Part shown: in pieces, positions 41,099 to 48,681 of the stretch
Numbering within the stretch: position 1 is the first letter of the stretch
Layout: each line of letters opens with the position of its first letter
DNA from: Streptomyces sp. PTY087I2
GTDB lineage: Bacteria; Actinomycetota; Actinomycetes; Streptomycetales; Streptomycetaceae
DNA length: 64,000 nucleotides
Direction of reading: 5' to 3'
Assembly: GCF_001687325.1 (NCBI RefSeq)
Contig: NZ_LZRD01000030.1
Coordinates: forward strand, 4,974 to 68,973
Made by a program: the position numbers and the translations under genes
The notes under the pieces: generated by a model
What the model saw: the letters and a program-made list of their open reading frames with translations, nothing else
Told to the model about the DNA's origin: nothing
Database searches by the model: none

Positions 41099-42460
41099 TT
41101 AGACGCGCGAAAGGCGCTTGAGGAGCAAGACGGATGCGACCGGCCGCGCCCCGGCCTTCGCCACACCGTCCGCCACCTCGCGGTCGGTGGAGACGACCAC
41201 CACGGGCCGCCCCGGCGGTTCCGCGCGGGCCAGTTGACGGATGACCTCGTCCGCCGTGACGCCGGGCTTGCTGAACAGCACCCGTACGCCGCGCGGCGGG
41301 GCGAGCAGCACCGGGGCGGCCAGTTCGGCCCCGTCGAAGACACAGGTCATCTCGGCGCCGGTCTGCGCCGCGAGCACCGAGAGCCCGCCCAGCAGCCGCA
41401 ACCGCTGCTTCTCCAGCGGCATCTGGGGATAGCCGGTCTTGGTGACGTTGTAGCCGTCCACGATGAGATGCGCCTGCGGCAGCGCGAGCAGCTGGTCCAG
41501 CAGCGCCGGATCGGTCTCCGAAAGGGCGCGCGCGGCAATGTCCTTGGGCGACATCCGGCCCGGCTCCAGCGCGTCCACGGTGTCGGCGGGATGCGTGGTC
41601 GCCGGAGGGAGCGCCAGCTCCCGGCGCAGCCCCGCGGCCGCGTCCAGCACGGTGTCCAGGAGCAGCCGCAGCCGCATGTCCTCCACCGAGCGGCCCTCGC
41701 GGGCGGCGCGGCGGCTCGCCTCCAGGGCCGCTTCGGCCTCCCCCAGCCGCCCCTTGAGCCGGCGCGACTCGCTCTCCACGGCGGAGAGCTGGGCGGCCGA
41801 CTCGGCCCGTACGGTGTCGGTCTCGGCGGCGCTGCGGCGCAGGGCGGCCTCGCCGCGCTTCACCTCGCTGAGCGCGCTGCGCAGTTTGCGGTGCAGCGAC
41901 TCGGACTCCTTGCGGGCCGCCTCCAGCTCGGTGCGCAGCCGCTCGGTCTCCGTACGGGTGTGGGCGTGGGCCCGCTCCAGCTCCTCGCGCAGCTGCTCCA
42001 GCTCCCGCCGGGTCTCCTCGTCCGCTCGTTCCGCGTCGGCGCGCTGGACCTCCTCGCCGGCCGATTCGACCAGCTTGACCCAGCCCGCCGGGCGCAGCAC
42101 ATAGGCGGCCGCGGCCACGTCGAGGGGGTCGGCGGCGGCGGGCGGCGCGCCCGCCTCCAGCGCGCCGGTCAGCTCGGGCTGCGACTGGCCGAGCCGCTCG
42201 CCGATGCGCTGCCGGAAGACGGCGTCGCTCTCCAGCGCGGCGGCCATCGCGTTGCCCGCGAACTTCGCCCGCCGGGTCGGGGTGAACCGGGCGTACTGCC
42301 GTAGCTGGGACGGCAGTTCGGCGACGGTCAGGGCACCGAAGGCGTCCGAGACCAGCGCGATCACCCGCCGTCGCACACCCTCGGGCAGCGGACGGCCGAG
42401 CGCCTCTGCACCGCCGTCGGCCTCATCGGCCGGTCCGGCGCCGCTGGTCGGCTGATCCAC
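41099..42460 (-). CDS. NYN-domain RNA-binding protein with coiled coil
   Basis: A 453-residue three-part protein. Residues 1-110 are helical (LPEGVRRRVIALVSDAFGAL), about 135-265 is a long Arg/Glu coiled coil, and about 320-453 is a YacP-like NYN (PIN-fold) nuclease domain with LIVDGYNVTKTGYP, CVFDGAELAAPV, the TADEVIRQLA motif and VVVSTDREVAD, giving four acidic residues for metal. It may be a ribonuclease acting on tRNA or rRNA, by analogy with Rae1-type NYN proteins. It starts 39 nt from the zinc-ribbon gene. Confidence 0.82.
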   Translation of the reverse strand: MDQPTSGAGPADEADGGAEALGRPLPEGVRRRVIALVSDAFGALTVAELPSQLRQYARFTPTRRAKFAGNAMAAALESDAVFRQRIGERLGQSQPELTGALEAGAPPAAADPLDVAAAAYVLRPAGWVKLVESAGEEVQRADAERADEETRRELEQLREELERAHAHTRTETERLRTELEAARKESESLHRKLRSALSEVKRGEAALRRSAAETDTVRAESAAQLSAVESESRRLKGRLGEAEAALEASRRAAREGRSVEDMRLRLLLDTVLDAAAGLRRELALPPATTHPADTVDALEPGRMSPKDIAARALSETDPALLDQLLALPQAHLIVDGYNVTKTGYPQMPLEKQRLRLLGGLSVLAAQTGAEMTCVFDGAELAAPVLLAPPRGVRVLFSKPGVTADEVIRQLARAEPPGRPVVVVSTDREVADGVAKAGARPVASVLLLKRLSRV

Positions 42461-42499
42461 CGTCCGTCACCCCATAGATATGTCGAAGGGTGCGCTCCC

Positions 42500-42742
42500 T
42501 CAGGAAGCGGCACCCGGCCTGTCCACCAGTTCGATCTGGTCCACCGCGTTGCACCAACGACAGCGGACCGACTCGATGGTCTCACTGACGACCTCCCGCT
42601 CCTCGACACTCGACTCACCGGCCAGGTCGAGGTGCACGTACTCCACGACCTTGGAGGAGCGGGTCACGTCGAAGCGCGTGAGGTTGCCGCACAGGGTGCA
42701 GCGCCAGCGGGTCGAGTCCGTCGGCAGGGGAACCGTCGTCAT
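42500..42742 (-). CDS. small two-CxxC zinc-ribbon-like protein
   Basis: An 80-residue protein with two CxxC pairs: RWRCTLCGNLTRFDV near the start and VRCRWCNAVDQIELVDRPGA near the end, about 45 residues apart, enough to form a single zinc ribbon. The middle has a beta pattern (KVVEYVHLDLAGESSVEE). ATG 42742 is chosen; longer starts add Arg-rich shadow. Divergent from the rhomboid gene and upstream of the NYN gene, it may be an accessory of the latter. No known family name is recalled. Confidence 0.75.
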   Translation of the reverse strand: MTTVPLPTDSTRWRCTLCGNLTRFDVTRSSKVVEYVHLDLAGESSVEEREVVSETIESVRCRWCNAVDQIELVDRPGAAS

Positions 42743-42936
42743 CGTTTGCGTCCTCTTTCGTCGTCTCCAGGAGCCCGCGCCGGGCGCGCCGCCGCGACTC
42801 CATCTGTCTACGTCAAGGATCTCGCGGTGCGCCGTCGAACTGCGGAAGTCCTGGCGTAACCCTACGGCCTCGCGTATAGGCATCGGCACGGCGAGGCGCT
42901 CCATCCCGTTCTCGACCGGTACGCCATGCTCTGTAC

Positions 42937-43686
42937 ATGATCGAGTGGCGGCGGGCCGACTGGCGGACCACGGCGGGGAGGATCCGGGACGCGGCGGTGT
43001 CGAGCGGCGCCCCGGTCACGTACGGGCTGATCGGTGTCTGCGGGGTGGTGTTCCTGATCAGCCCGCTCTCCGGGTTCGGCGGCGCCGCCCACGGGAGCGA
43101 GGAGGCGCTGCTCGCCGCGCAGGCCGGGTACTTCGAGCGGTGGGGAGTGATCCCCGCCGAGCTGTGGAAGGGTTCCGCGCACGCCCTGATCACCCCGTTC
43201 ACGGCGCTGTTCGTGCATGGCAGCTGGCTGCACCTGCTGGGGAACCTGCTGTTCCTGTACGTGTTCGGCGCGATGGCCGAGGAGCGCATGGGGCGGACGC
43301 AGTTCGCGCTGTTCTACGTGGGCTGCGGCTATGTGGCGCTGGTCTGTTACGCGGCGGCGCACGCGGACTCCGAGCAGACGCTGGTCGGGGCGTCGGGGGC
43401 GATCTCCGCGGTGCTCGGCGCGTTTCTGTACCTCTTCCCGAAGGCCCGGGTGACCAGCCTGTTCCCGTTCCTCTTCTTCCTGCCGCTGCGCTTTCCCGCC
43501 TGGATCGTGCTGATCTTCTGGTTCGGGCTCCAGTGGGCGGCGGCGCAGGGCGCGGACGCGGGGCCGGGGGTGGCGTATCTGGCGCATGTGGCGGGGTTCG
43601 CGGCGGGGTTCCTCTATGCCTGGGGGCGTTACGGGTGGAGAGCTAGAGTGAAGGCTCCAGCCACCGAGGGAGACAGCCAGCCGTGA
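42937..43686 (+). CDS. rhomboid-family intramembrane serine protease
   Basis: A 249-residue rhomboid protease with six or seven hydrophobic segments. The catalytic Ser is in TLVGASGAISAVLGA and the His in VAYLAHVAGFAAGFLYA; FVHGSWLHLLGNLLFLYVFG is the HxxxN oxyanion segment. The substrate is unknown. ATG 42937 begins MIEWRRADWR. The stop overlaps the following gene by 4 nt (GTGA), so the small Lrp-type protein is probably translated with it. Confidence 0.9.
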   Translation: MIEWRRADWRTTAGRIRDAAVSSGAPVTYGLIGVCGVVFLISPLSGFGGAAHGSEEALLAAQAGYFERWGVIPAELWKGSAHALITPFTALFVHGSWLHLLGNLLFLYVFGAMAEERMGRTQFALFYVGCGYVALVCYAAAHADSEQTLVGASGAISAVLGAFLYLFPKARVTSLFPFLFFLPLRFPAWIVLIFWFGLQWAAAQGADAGPGVAYLAHVAGFAAGFLYAWGRYGWRARVKAPATEGDSQP

Positions 43687-43964
43687 TCACCGCGATCGTG
43701 CTCATCAAGACCAGTGTGGACCGGATTCCGGAGATCGCCGAGTCCATCGCCGCGCTGGACAGCGTCAGCGAGGTCTTCTCCGTCACCGGCACCTACGACC
43801 TGATCGCCATGGTCCGGGTCGCCCGCCACGACGACCTCGCCGATGTCATCCCGGGCCGGATCAGCAAGATCCCGGGCGTCGAGGGCACGGACACCCATGT
43901 GGCGTTCCGTACGTACTCCCAGCACGACCTGGAAGCGGCGTTCGCCATCGGCCTCGACGCCTAG
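43683..43964 (+). CDS. Lrp/AsnC ligand-binding domain protein
   Basis: A 93-residue RAM domain without a DNA-binding HTH: ITAIVLIKTSVDRIPEIAES, then VFSVTGTYDLIAMVRV and GTDTHVAFRTYSQHD. Stand-alone RAM proteins bind amino acids or form regulatory oligomers with full-length Lrp partners. The GTG start overlaps the rhomboid stop. A strong bidirectional terminator follows. Confidence 0.88.
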   Translation: MITAIVLIKTSVDRIPEIAESIAALDSVSEVFSVTGTYDLIAMVRVARHDDLADVIPGRISKIPGVEGTDTHVAFRTYSQHDLEAAFAIGLDA

Positions 43965-43976
43965 GGCCTCTCCGGT

Positions 43977-44023
43977 ACACCTCGGCCGGGGACGGGCAGC
44001 GCGCCCGTCCCCGGCCGAGGTGT
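43977..44023. terminator. bidirectional terminator
   Basis: A perfect 21-bp stem (ACACCTCGGCCGGGGACGGGC with GCCCGTCCCCGGCCGAGGTGT) and loop AGCGC lies between the convergent Lrp-type gene and the class V aminotransferase gene. Confidence 0.95.
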
Positions 44024-44041
44024 TTCCGTACGGTCCCGTCC

Positions 44042-45421
44042 TCAGACCTGCGCGGCCTCGCCCCGGTCCGGGACGCAGCGGCCGTCCTCGGTGCGGTACT
44101 TCCACTGGGCGCCCTCGCGGACCAGCTCGGTCACCGCGCGCAGGAACCGCTCGATGTGCTCGTCGGGCGTGCCGGCCCCGAAGCTGACGCGGATCGCGTT
44201 GAGCGAACGCTCGCCCGGCTCGGCCTCGGGGGCGCCGCACTCCCCCGGGTCCTGCGGGTCGCTGCCGAGGAGAGTGCGCACGAGCGGGTGGGCGCAGAAG
44301 AGGCCGTCGCGGACGCCGATGCCGTACTCCGCGGAGAGCGCGGCGGCGAAGTGCGAGCTGTTCCAGCCGCGCACCACGAAGGAGATGACGCCGACCCGGG
44401 GCGCGTCGTCGCCGAACAGCGAGAGCACCTGCACCTCGGGGACCTCGGCGAGCCCTTCGCGGACCCGGGACACCAGCTCCTGCTCCCGGGCGACGAGGTT
44501 GTCGAAGCCCGCCTCGGTGAGGGCCTTGCAGGCGGAGGCGATGGAGTAGACGCCGATGACGTTGGGCGAACCGGCCTCGTGGCGGGCGGCCGTGGTGTGC
44601 CAGTCGACGTCCACACCGCCGTCGGCGCGCCGGGCGACCTTGCGGGAGGCGCCGCCGCCGGCGAGGTACGGCTCGGCGGCCTGGAGCCAGTCGGCGCGGC
44701 CCGCGAGGACGCCCGAGCCGAAGGGCGCGTACAGCTTGTGGCCGGAGAACGCGACCCAGTCGACGTCCAGTTCGGCGATGTCGACGGGGTGGTGCGGGGC
44801 GAGCTGGGCTGCGTCCAGGACGATGCGGGCGCCGTGCGCGTGGGCGGCGGCGGCCAGTTCGCGCACCGGCCACAGCTCGCCGGTCACGTTGGAGGCGCCG
44901 GTGACACAGACGAGGGCCGGGCCGTACGGGTCACGGTCGGCGAGCGCGCGCTCCAGCGTCTCGACGGCCTGGCCCGGGGTGCGGGGGGCGTTGAGGTAGG
45001 TGACCTGGGCGTCGCGCCAGGGCAGCAGGGAGGCGTGGTGCTCGGTCTCGTACACGAAGACCTGGCAGTCCGCGGGGATCGCGGCGGCCAGCAGGTTGAG
45101 GGAGTCGGTCGTGGAGCGGGTGAAGACCACCTGGTCGTCGGCGCGGCAGCCGAGGAACTCGGCGACCGTGCGGCGGCTGTTCTCGAAGAGGTCGGTGGAG
45201 AGCTGCGAGAGGTAGCCGGCGCCGCGGTGGACGCTGCCGTAGTACGGGGCGTACGCGGCGACGTCGTCCCAGACCCGCTGGAGGGCGGGCGCGCTGGCGG
45301 CGTAGTCGAGCGCGGCGTAGGTGACTTCACCGCCGGTGACGAGCGGAACGGTGACGTCCTGGCCCAGAACGGGCAGCGGGGCACAAACCGACGGGTCGAT
45401 GGCAGCGGTGGAGACAGACAT
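44042..45421 (-). CDS. class V PLP aminotransferase (cysteine-desulfurase-like)
   Basis: A 459-residue fold type I PLP enzyme. Motifs: DDQVVFTRSTTDSLNLL, FVYETEHHASLLPW, RIVLDAAQLAPHHPVDI (cofactor Asp) and DWVAFSGHKLYAPFGSGVL with the Schiff-base Lys. HEAGSPNVIGV and IRVSFGAGTPDEHIERFL resemble the C-terminus of cysteine desulfurase or isopenicillin N epimerase-like proteins. A mobile-loop Cys is not obvious, so desulfurase activity is uncertain. Start ATG 45421 has GGGAG 8 nt upstream; an in-frame GTG at 45454 would include a TTA codon. It is the only gene behind a SAM-IV riboswitch, so a sulfur/methionine role is likely. Confidence 0.85.
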   Translation of the reverse strand: MSVSTAAIDPSVCAPLPVLGQDVTVPLVTGGEVTYAALDYAASAPALQRVWDDVAAYAPYYGSVHRGAGYLSQLSTDLFENSRRTVAEFLGCRADDQVVFTRSTTDSLNLLAAAIPADCQVFVYETEHHASLLPWRDAQVTYLNAPRTPGQAVETLERALADRDPYGPALVCVTGASNVTGELWPVRELAAAAHAHGARIVLDAAQLAPHHPVDIAELDVDWVAFSGHKLYAPFGSGVLAGRADWLQAAEPYLAGGGASRKVARRADGGVDVDWHTTAARHEAGSPNVIGVYSIASACKALTEAGFDNLVAREQELVSRVREGLAEVPEVQVLSLFGDDAPRVGVISFVVRGWNSSHFAAALSAEYGIGVRDGLFCAHPLVRTLLGSDPQDPGECGAPEAEPGERSLNAIRVSFGAGTPDEHIERFLRAVTELVREGAQWKYRTEDGRCVPDRGEAAQV

Positions 45422-45523
45422 GGCGAACTCCCGTAACAGGCAGGCGAAACCCACGCGCCTGCGGATACGCGGCGGCGCGGGGAAGGAAGGAAAAGAAGGT
45501 GCGCTGAAGAAGGGCGGTCAGCT

Positions 45524-45543
45524 CAGGGCGTGGAGAAGCCCTG
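45524..45543 (-). other. hairpin in aminotransferase leader
   Basis: CAGGGC / GCCCTG stem with 8-nt loop, located between the upstream ORF and the aminotransferase start. It lacks a U-run on the reverse strand and could be an expression-platform or pausing element. Confidence 0.4.
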
Positions 45544-45552
45544 GGACGAGCC

Positions 45553-45573
45553 CTAACGCATTCGCTTGCTCAC
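45553..45573 (-). CDS. six-codon upstream ORF after SAM-IV aptamer
   Basis: GTG AGC AAG CGA ATG CGT TAG encodes MSKRMR, with GGGAG 6 nt upstream of the GTG (45580-45584 on the reverse strand). It uses the rare codon CGA. It lies between the aptamer and a downstream hairpin in the leader of the class V aminotransferase gene. This is either a regulatory leader peptide or a chance short ORF with a good ribosome site. Confidence 0.4.
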   Translation of the reverse strand: MSKRMR

Positions 45574-45607
45574 AGAAGGCTCCCTAGGGACCAGGACCCC
45601 GGGGGCT

Positions 45608-45624
45608 GGCATCCGCTGGATGCC
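45608..45624 (-). other. stable hairpin 3' of SAM-IV aptamer
   Basis: GGCATCC, loop AGC on the transcribed strand, GGATGCC: a perfect 7-bp stem immediately 3' of the SAM-IV aptamer. It is likely part of the expression platform. Confidence 0.6.
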
Positions 45625-45628
45625 GAGG

Positions 45629-45746
45629 GGCCCGCGCTTGCCGCAGACCTCGCTGCCTGCGGCCTGGTCTTCACCCGGGGCACCCCGCCACGGACGGAGG
45701 GTTGCCGGACAGCGGGCCGGGGCCGTAGTCGCTGTCACTCATGACC
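45629..45746 (-). ncRNA. SAM-IV riboswitch
   Basis: The reverse strand reads GGTCATGAGTGACAGCG, then CCGGCAACCCTCCGTCCGTG, GCGGGGTGCCCCGGGTGAAG and ACCAGGC, a GCCGCAG/CTGCGGC hairpin, and GGCAAGCGCGGGCCC. This follows the actinobacterial SAM-IV aptamer almost base for base (GGTCATGAGTG, GGCAACCCTCC, GGGGTGCCCCGGGTGA.GACCAGG, GGCAAGCGCGGG). It is about 200 nt upstream of the class V aminotransferase start with a GGCATCC/GGATGCC hairpin in between. It predicts repression by S-adenosylmethionine. Confidence 0.93.
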
Positions 45747-45781
45747 TGCGCAGCATCTTGCCATACGTATGCACACGCGCA

Positions 45782-45812
45782 AGGGCGCAGTCCGGCATCC
45801 GGACTGCGCCCT
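45782..45812 (-). terminator. trpD terminator
   Basis: AGGGCGCAGTCCGG, loop CAT, CCGGACTGCGCCCT: a perfect 14-bp stem 31 nt past the trpD stop. It separates trpD from the SAM-IV transcription unit. Confidence 0.92.
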
Positions 45813-45842
45813 GTGTCACACGGTGTGCGCCGGGGGTTGCCC

Positions 45843-46907
45843 TCAGGCGTTGCTCGCCGCCACCCAGCGCTCCAGCGCGCGCTTGGCCGCTCCGGAGTCG
45901 ATGGACTCGGCCGCCACCGCGATCTTCGCCGCGAGCTGTTCGGTCAGCGTGCCGGGGCCGGGGTCCAGGGCGACCAGGGCTGCCGCCGAGTTGAGCAGCA
46001 CCGCTTCGCGTACCGCGCCCGTCTCGCCGTCCAGCAGGCGGCGGGCCACATCGGCGTTGTACGAGGCGTCGGCGCCGCGCAGCGCCTCGACGGGGACGAT
46101 GGGCAGTCCGACGTCGCGCGGGTCGAACGCCTCCTCGCGGACCGCGCCGTCGCGCACGACCCAGACCCGGGAGGTGGCGGTGGTGGTCAGCTCGTCGAGC
46201 CCGTCGTCGCCGCGGAAGACGAGGGCGGAGTTGCCCCGGTCGGCCAGCACGCCCGCGACGATGGGCGCCATCCGGGCGTCGGCGACCCCGACGGCCTGGG
46301 AGCGCACCTGGGCCGGGTTGGTGAGGGGGCCCAGGATGTTGAACGTGGTCTGCGCGCCGAGCTCCTTGCGGGCCTTGGCGGCGTACCGCAGGGCGGGGTG
46401 GAACTTCACGGCGAAGCAGAAGGTGATGCCCGCCTGCTCGGCGACCTCGACCACCCGGCGCGGGGTCAGCTCCAGGTTGACGCCGAGCTTCTCCAGTACG
46501 TCGGAGGAGCCGCTCGCCGAGGACGCGGCCCGGTTGCCGTGCTTGACGACCTTGGCGCCGGTGCCGGCGATGACGATCGCGGACATGGTGGAGATGTTGA
46601 CGGTCTTGGCGAGGTCGCCGCCGGTGCCGACGATGTCGACGGTGCGGCCGGGCACCTCGATGGTGTTGGCGTGCGCGTACATCGCGCGGACCAGGCCGGT
46701 GACCTCGTCCACGGTCTCGCCCTTGGCCCGCAGCGCCACGGCGAACCCGGCGATCTGCGCGTCGGTGGCCTCGCCGCTCATGATGCGGTCCATGGCCCAG
46801 GCGGTCTCCTCGGAGGAGAGGTTCTCGCCGCGCAGCAGGGGGTTCAGGAGGCCGGGCCAGGAACGGTCCGCCACGCTGTCGCCGCCGTTCGGGGTCACAA
46901 CGTTCAT
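45843..46907 (-). CDS. trpD: anthranilate phosphoribosyltransferase
   Basis: A 354-residue TrpD that transfers phosphoribose from PRPP to anthranilate. The PRPP site is VDIVGTGGDLAKTVNISTMS, with KHGNRAASSASGSSDVLEKL, FCFAVKFHPAL and NILGPLTNPAQVRSQAVGV conserved. ATG 46907 has GGAG 7 nt upstream, while the 15-residue longer reading lacks a site. It is far from trpL (26 kb) and flanked by terminators, so it is a single-gene unit. Its position between the aminotransferase and qcrB matches mycobacteria. Confidence 0.96.
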   Translation of the reverse strand: MNVVTPNGGDSVADRSWPGLLNPLLRGENLSSEETAWAMDRIMSGEATDAQIAGFAVALRAKGETVDEVTGLVRAMYAHANTIEVPGRTVDIVGTGGDLAKTVNISTMSAIVIAGTGAKVVKHGNRAASSASGSSDVLEKLGVNLELTPRRVVEVAEQAGITFCFAVKFHPALRYAAKARKELGAQTTFNILGPLTNPAQVRSQAVGVADARMAPIVAGVLADRGNSALVFRGDDGLDELTTTATSRVWVVRDGAVREEAFDPRDVGLPIVPVEALRGADASYNADVARRLLDGETGAVREAVLLNSAAALVALDPGPGTLTEQLAAKIAVAAESIDSGAAKRALERWVAASNA

Positions 46908-46976
46908 GGTCCGCTCCAGGGTCCACAGCCGGTCAGTTGGATGTGGCTCCACCCTATCCAGCCCCGGGGACCGCGA

Positions 46977-47007
46977 AGAGCCCCGTCCATGCTCTGGACG
47001 GGGCTCT
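46977..47007. terminator. terminator of qcr operon
   Basis: AGAGCCCCGTCCA, loop TGCTC, TGGACGGGGCTCT: a perfect 13-bp stem between the end of qcrB and trpD. Confidence 0.9.
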
Positions 47008-47031
47008 CGCGGTGGCGATCAGGTCAGGTGA

Positions 47032-48681
47032 TCAGTGGTGGGCGTGGCCCTCGGTGATCTCCTTGTACTCCTCGGCGGTCGCCTTGGGGATCTGGTTCCC
47101 GTCGGCGAAGTACCCCTTGCTGAGCTTGGCGCGCAGCTTCTGGACCGGGGAGATCTTGCGCTTGACGCCGTTCTCGTCGACCGCGGGGCCGAGTTCGAGC
47201 GGCTTGTACTGCTCGTGCGCCGTGAGCGTGTGCAGCTGCTCCTGGCTGAGCGGCTCGTGGATCTCGACGAACTCACCGTGCGGCAGGCGCTTGATGATGC
47301 CGGTCTCGCGACCGTGCAGCACCTTCTCCTTGTCGCGGCGCTGGAGGCCGAGGCAGATCCGCTTGGTGACGATGAACGCGATGACCGGTCCGGCGAAGAA
47401 GAAGATCCGGACGAACCAGGTGATCGAGTTGATCGACAGGTGGAAGTGCGTGGCCCACAGGTCGTTTCCACCGCCGACGAGGCCGACGAAGTACGCCGTG
47501 ATCCAGGCGACGCCGAACGCGGTCCGGGTCGGGGCGTTGCGCGGGCGGTCCAGGATGTGGTGCTCGCGCTTGTCGCCGGTGATCCAGGACTCGATGAACG
47601 GGTAGAGCGCGATGACACCGAGCACCAGGCCGAAGGCGACCAGCGGGATGAACACGCCCAGGACGAGCGTGTGGCCCCACAGGTTGATCTCCCAGCCCGG
47701 CATCACACGGACCAGACCCTCGGCGAAGCCCATGTACCAGTCGGGCTGGGCGCCGGTGGACACCTGGTCGACCCGGTACGGGCCGAGCGCCCAGATCGGG
47801 TTGATCGTGGCGATGGCCGAGATGATCGCGATGATGCCGAAGACGAGGAAGAAGAACCCTCCGGCCTTCGCCATGTACACGGGCAGCAGCGGCATGCCGA
47901 CGACGTTCTTGTTGGTCCGGCCGGGACCCGCGAACTGCGTGTGCTTGTGGTAAAAGACCAGGATCAGGTGGGCCACCAGCAGGCCGAGCATGATGCCCGG
48001 CAGCAGCAGGATGTGGATCGAGTAGAACCGGGCCACGAAGTCGTGGCCGGGGAACTCGCCGCCGAACAGGAACATCGAGATGTACGTACCGACGATCGGC
48101 ACGGACAGGATCGCGCCCTGGGTGAAGCGGACACCCGTACCGGAGAGCAGGTCGTCCGGGAGGGAGTAGCCGGTGAACCCGGTGAACATACCGAGCACGA
48201 ACAGCAGGAAGCCGAAGAGCCAGTTGATCTCGCGCGGCTTGCGGAAGGCGCCCGTGAAGAAGACGCGCATCATGTGCACGAACATGCCGGCCAGGAAGAT
48301 CAGCGCGGCCCAGTGGTGGATCTGCCGGACCAGCAGACCGCCGCGGACCTCGAAGCTGATCTTCAGGGTCGAGGCGTAGGCCTCGGACATCCGGATGCCC
48401 TGCATGGGCTCGTACGGACCGTGGTAGACGATCTCGCCCATGCTCGGCTGGAAGAACAGCGTCAGATACACACCCGTGAGGATGATGATGATGAAGCTGT
48501 AGAGGCAGACCTCACCGAGCATGAAGGACCAGTGGTCCGGGAAGATCTTGCGCATGTTGGCCTTGGCCAGGCCGTAGATGCCCAGCCGGCCGTCCGCCCA
48601 GTCGGCAACCCGCTCGCCGGCCGGAGCCTTGCGCCCGCTCGCCGGTTCGGCGGCGGAGGGGTTCTTTGTCGCAGTACTCAT
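47032..48681 (-). CDS. qcrB: cytochrome bc1 complex cytochrome b (QcrB)
   Basis: A 549-residue cytochrome b of the actinobacterial bcc complex, longer than usual because of a C-terminal hydrophilic extension (about 420-549). Eight to nine helices are evident; heme histidines lie in VRQIHHWAALIFLAGMFVHM and FYSIHILLLPGIMLGLLVAH. INPIWALGP carries a PEWY-equivalent region followed by QPDWYMGFAEG. The ATG overlaps the qcrA stop by 4 nt. It passes electrons from menaquinol to QcrA and QcrC. The QcrB site is the target class of bcc inhibitors. Confidence 0.96.
   Translation of the reverse strand: MSTATKNPSAAEPASGRKAPAGERVADWADGRLGIYGLAKANMRKIFPDHWSFMLGEVCLYSFIIIILTGVYLTLFFQPSMGEIVYHGPYEPMQGIRMSEAYASTLKISFEVRGGLLVRQIHHWAALIFLAGMFVHMMRVFFTGAFRKPREINWLFGFLLFVLGMFTGFTGYSLPDDLLSGTGVRFTQGAILSVPIVGTYISMFLFGGEFPGHDFVARFYSIHILLLPGIMLGLLVAHLILVFYHKHTQFAGPGRTNKNVVGMPLLPVYMAKAGGFFFLVFGIIAIISAIATINPIWALGPYRVDQVSTGAQPDWYMGFAEGLVRVMPGWEINLWGHTLVLGVFIPLVAFGLVLGVIALYPFIESWITGDKREHHILDRPRNAPTRTAFGVAWITAYFVGLVGGGNDLWATHFHLSINSITWFVRIFFFAGPVIAFIVTKRICLGLQRRDKEKVLHGRETGIIKRLPHGEFVEIHEPLSQEQLHTLTAHEQYKPLELGPAVDENGVKRKISPVQKLRAKLSKGYFADGNQIPKATAEEYKEITEGHAHH

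Noticed and set aside
45422..45454. Upstream GTG start for the class V aminotransferase
   Set aside because: The added 11 codons include a TTA codon, very rare in Streptomyces vegetative genes, and ATG 45421 has its own GGGAG site.
45553..45738. 61-residue reverse ORF ending in SVSKRMR
   Set aside because: Nearly all of it lies within the SAM-IV aptamer and its flanking hairpin, whose conserved RNA bases explain the sequence. Only the last six codons, with their own ribosome site, were kept as a uORF.
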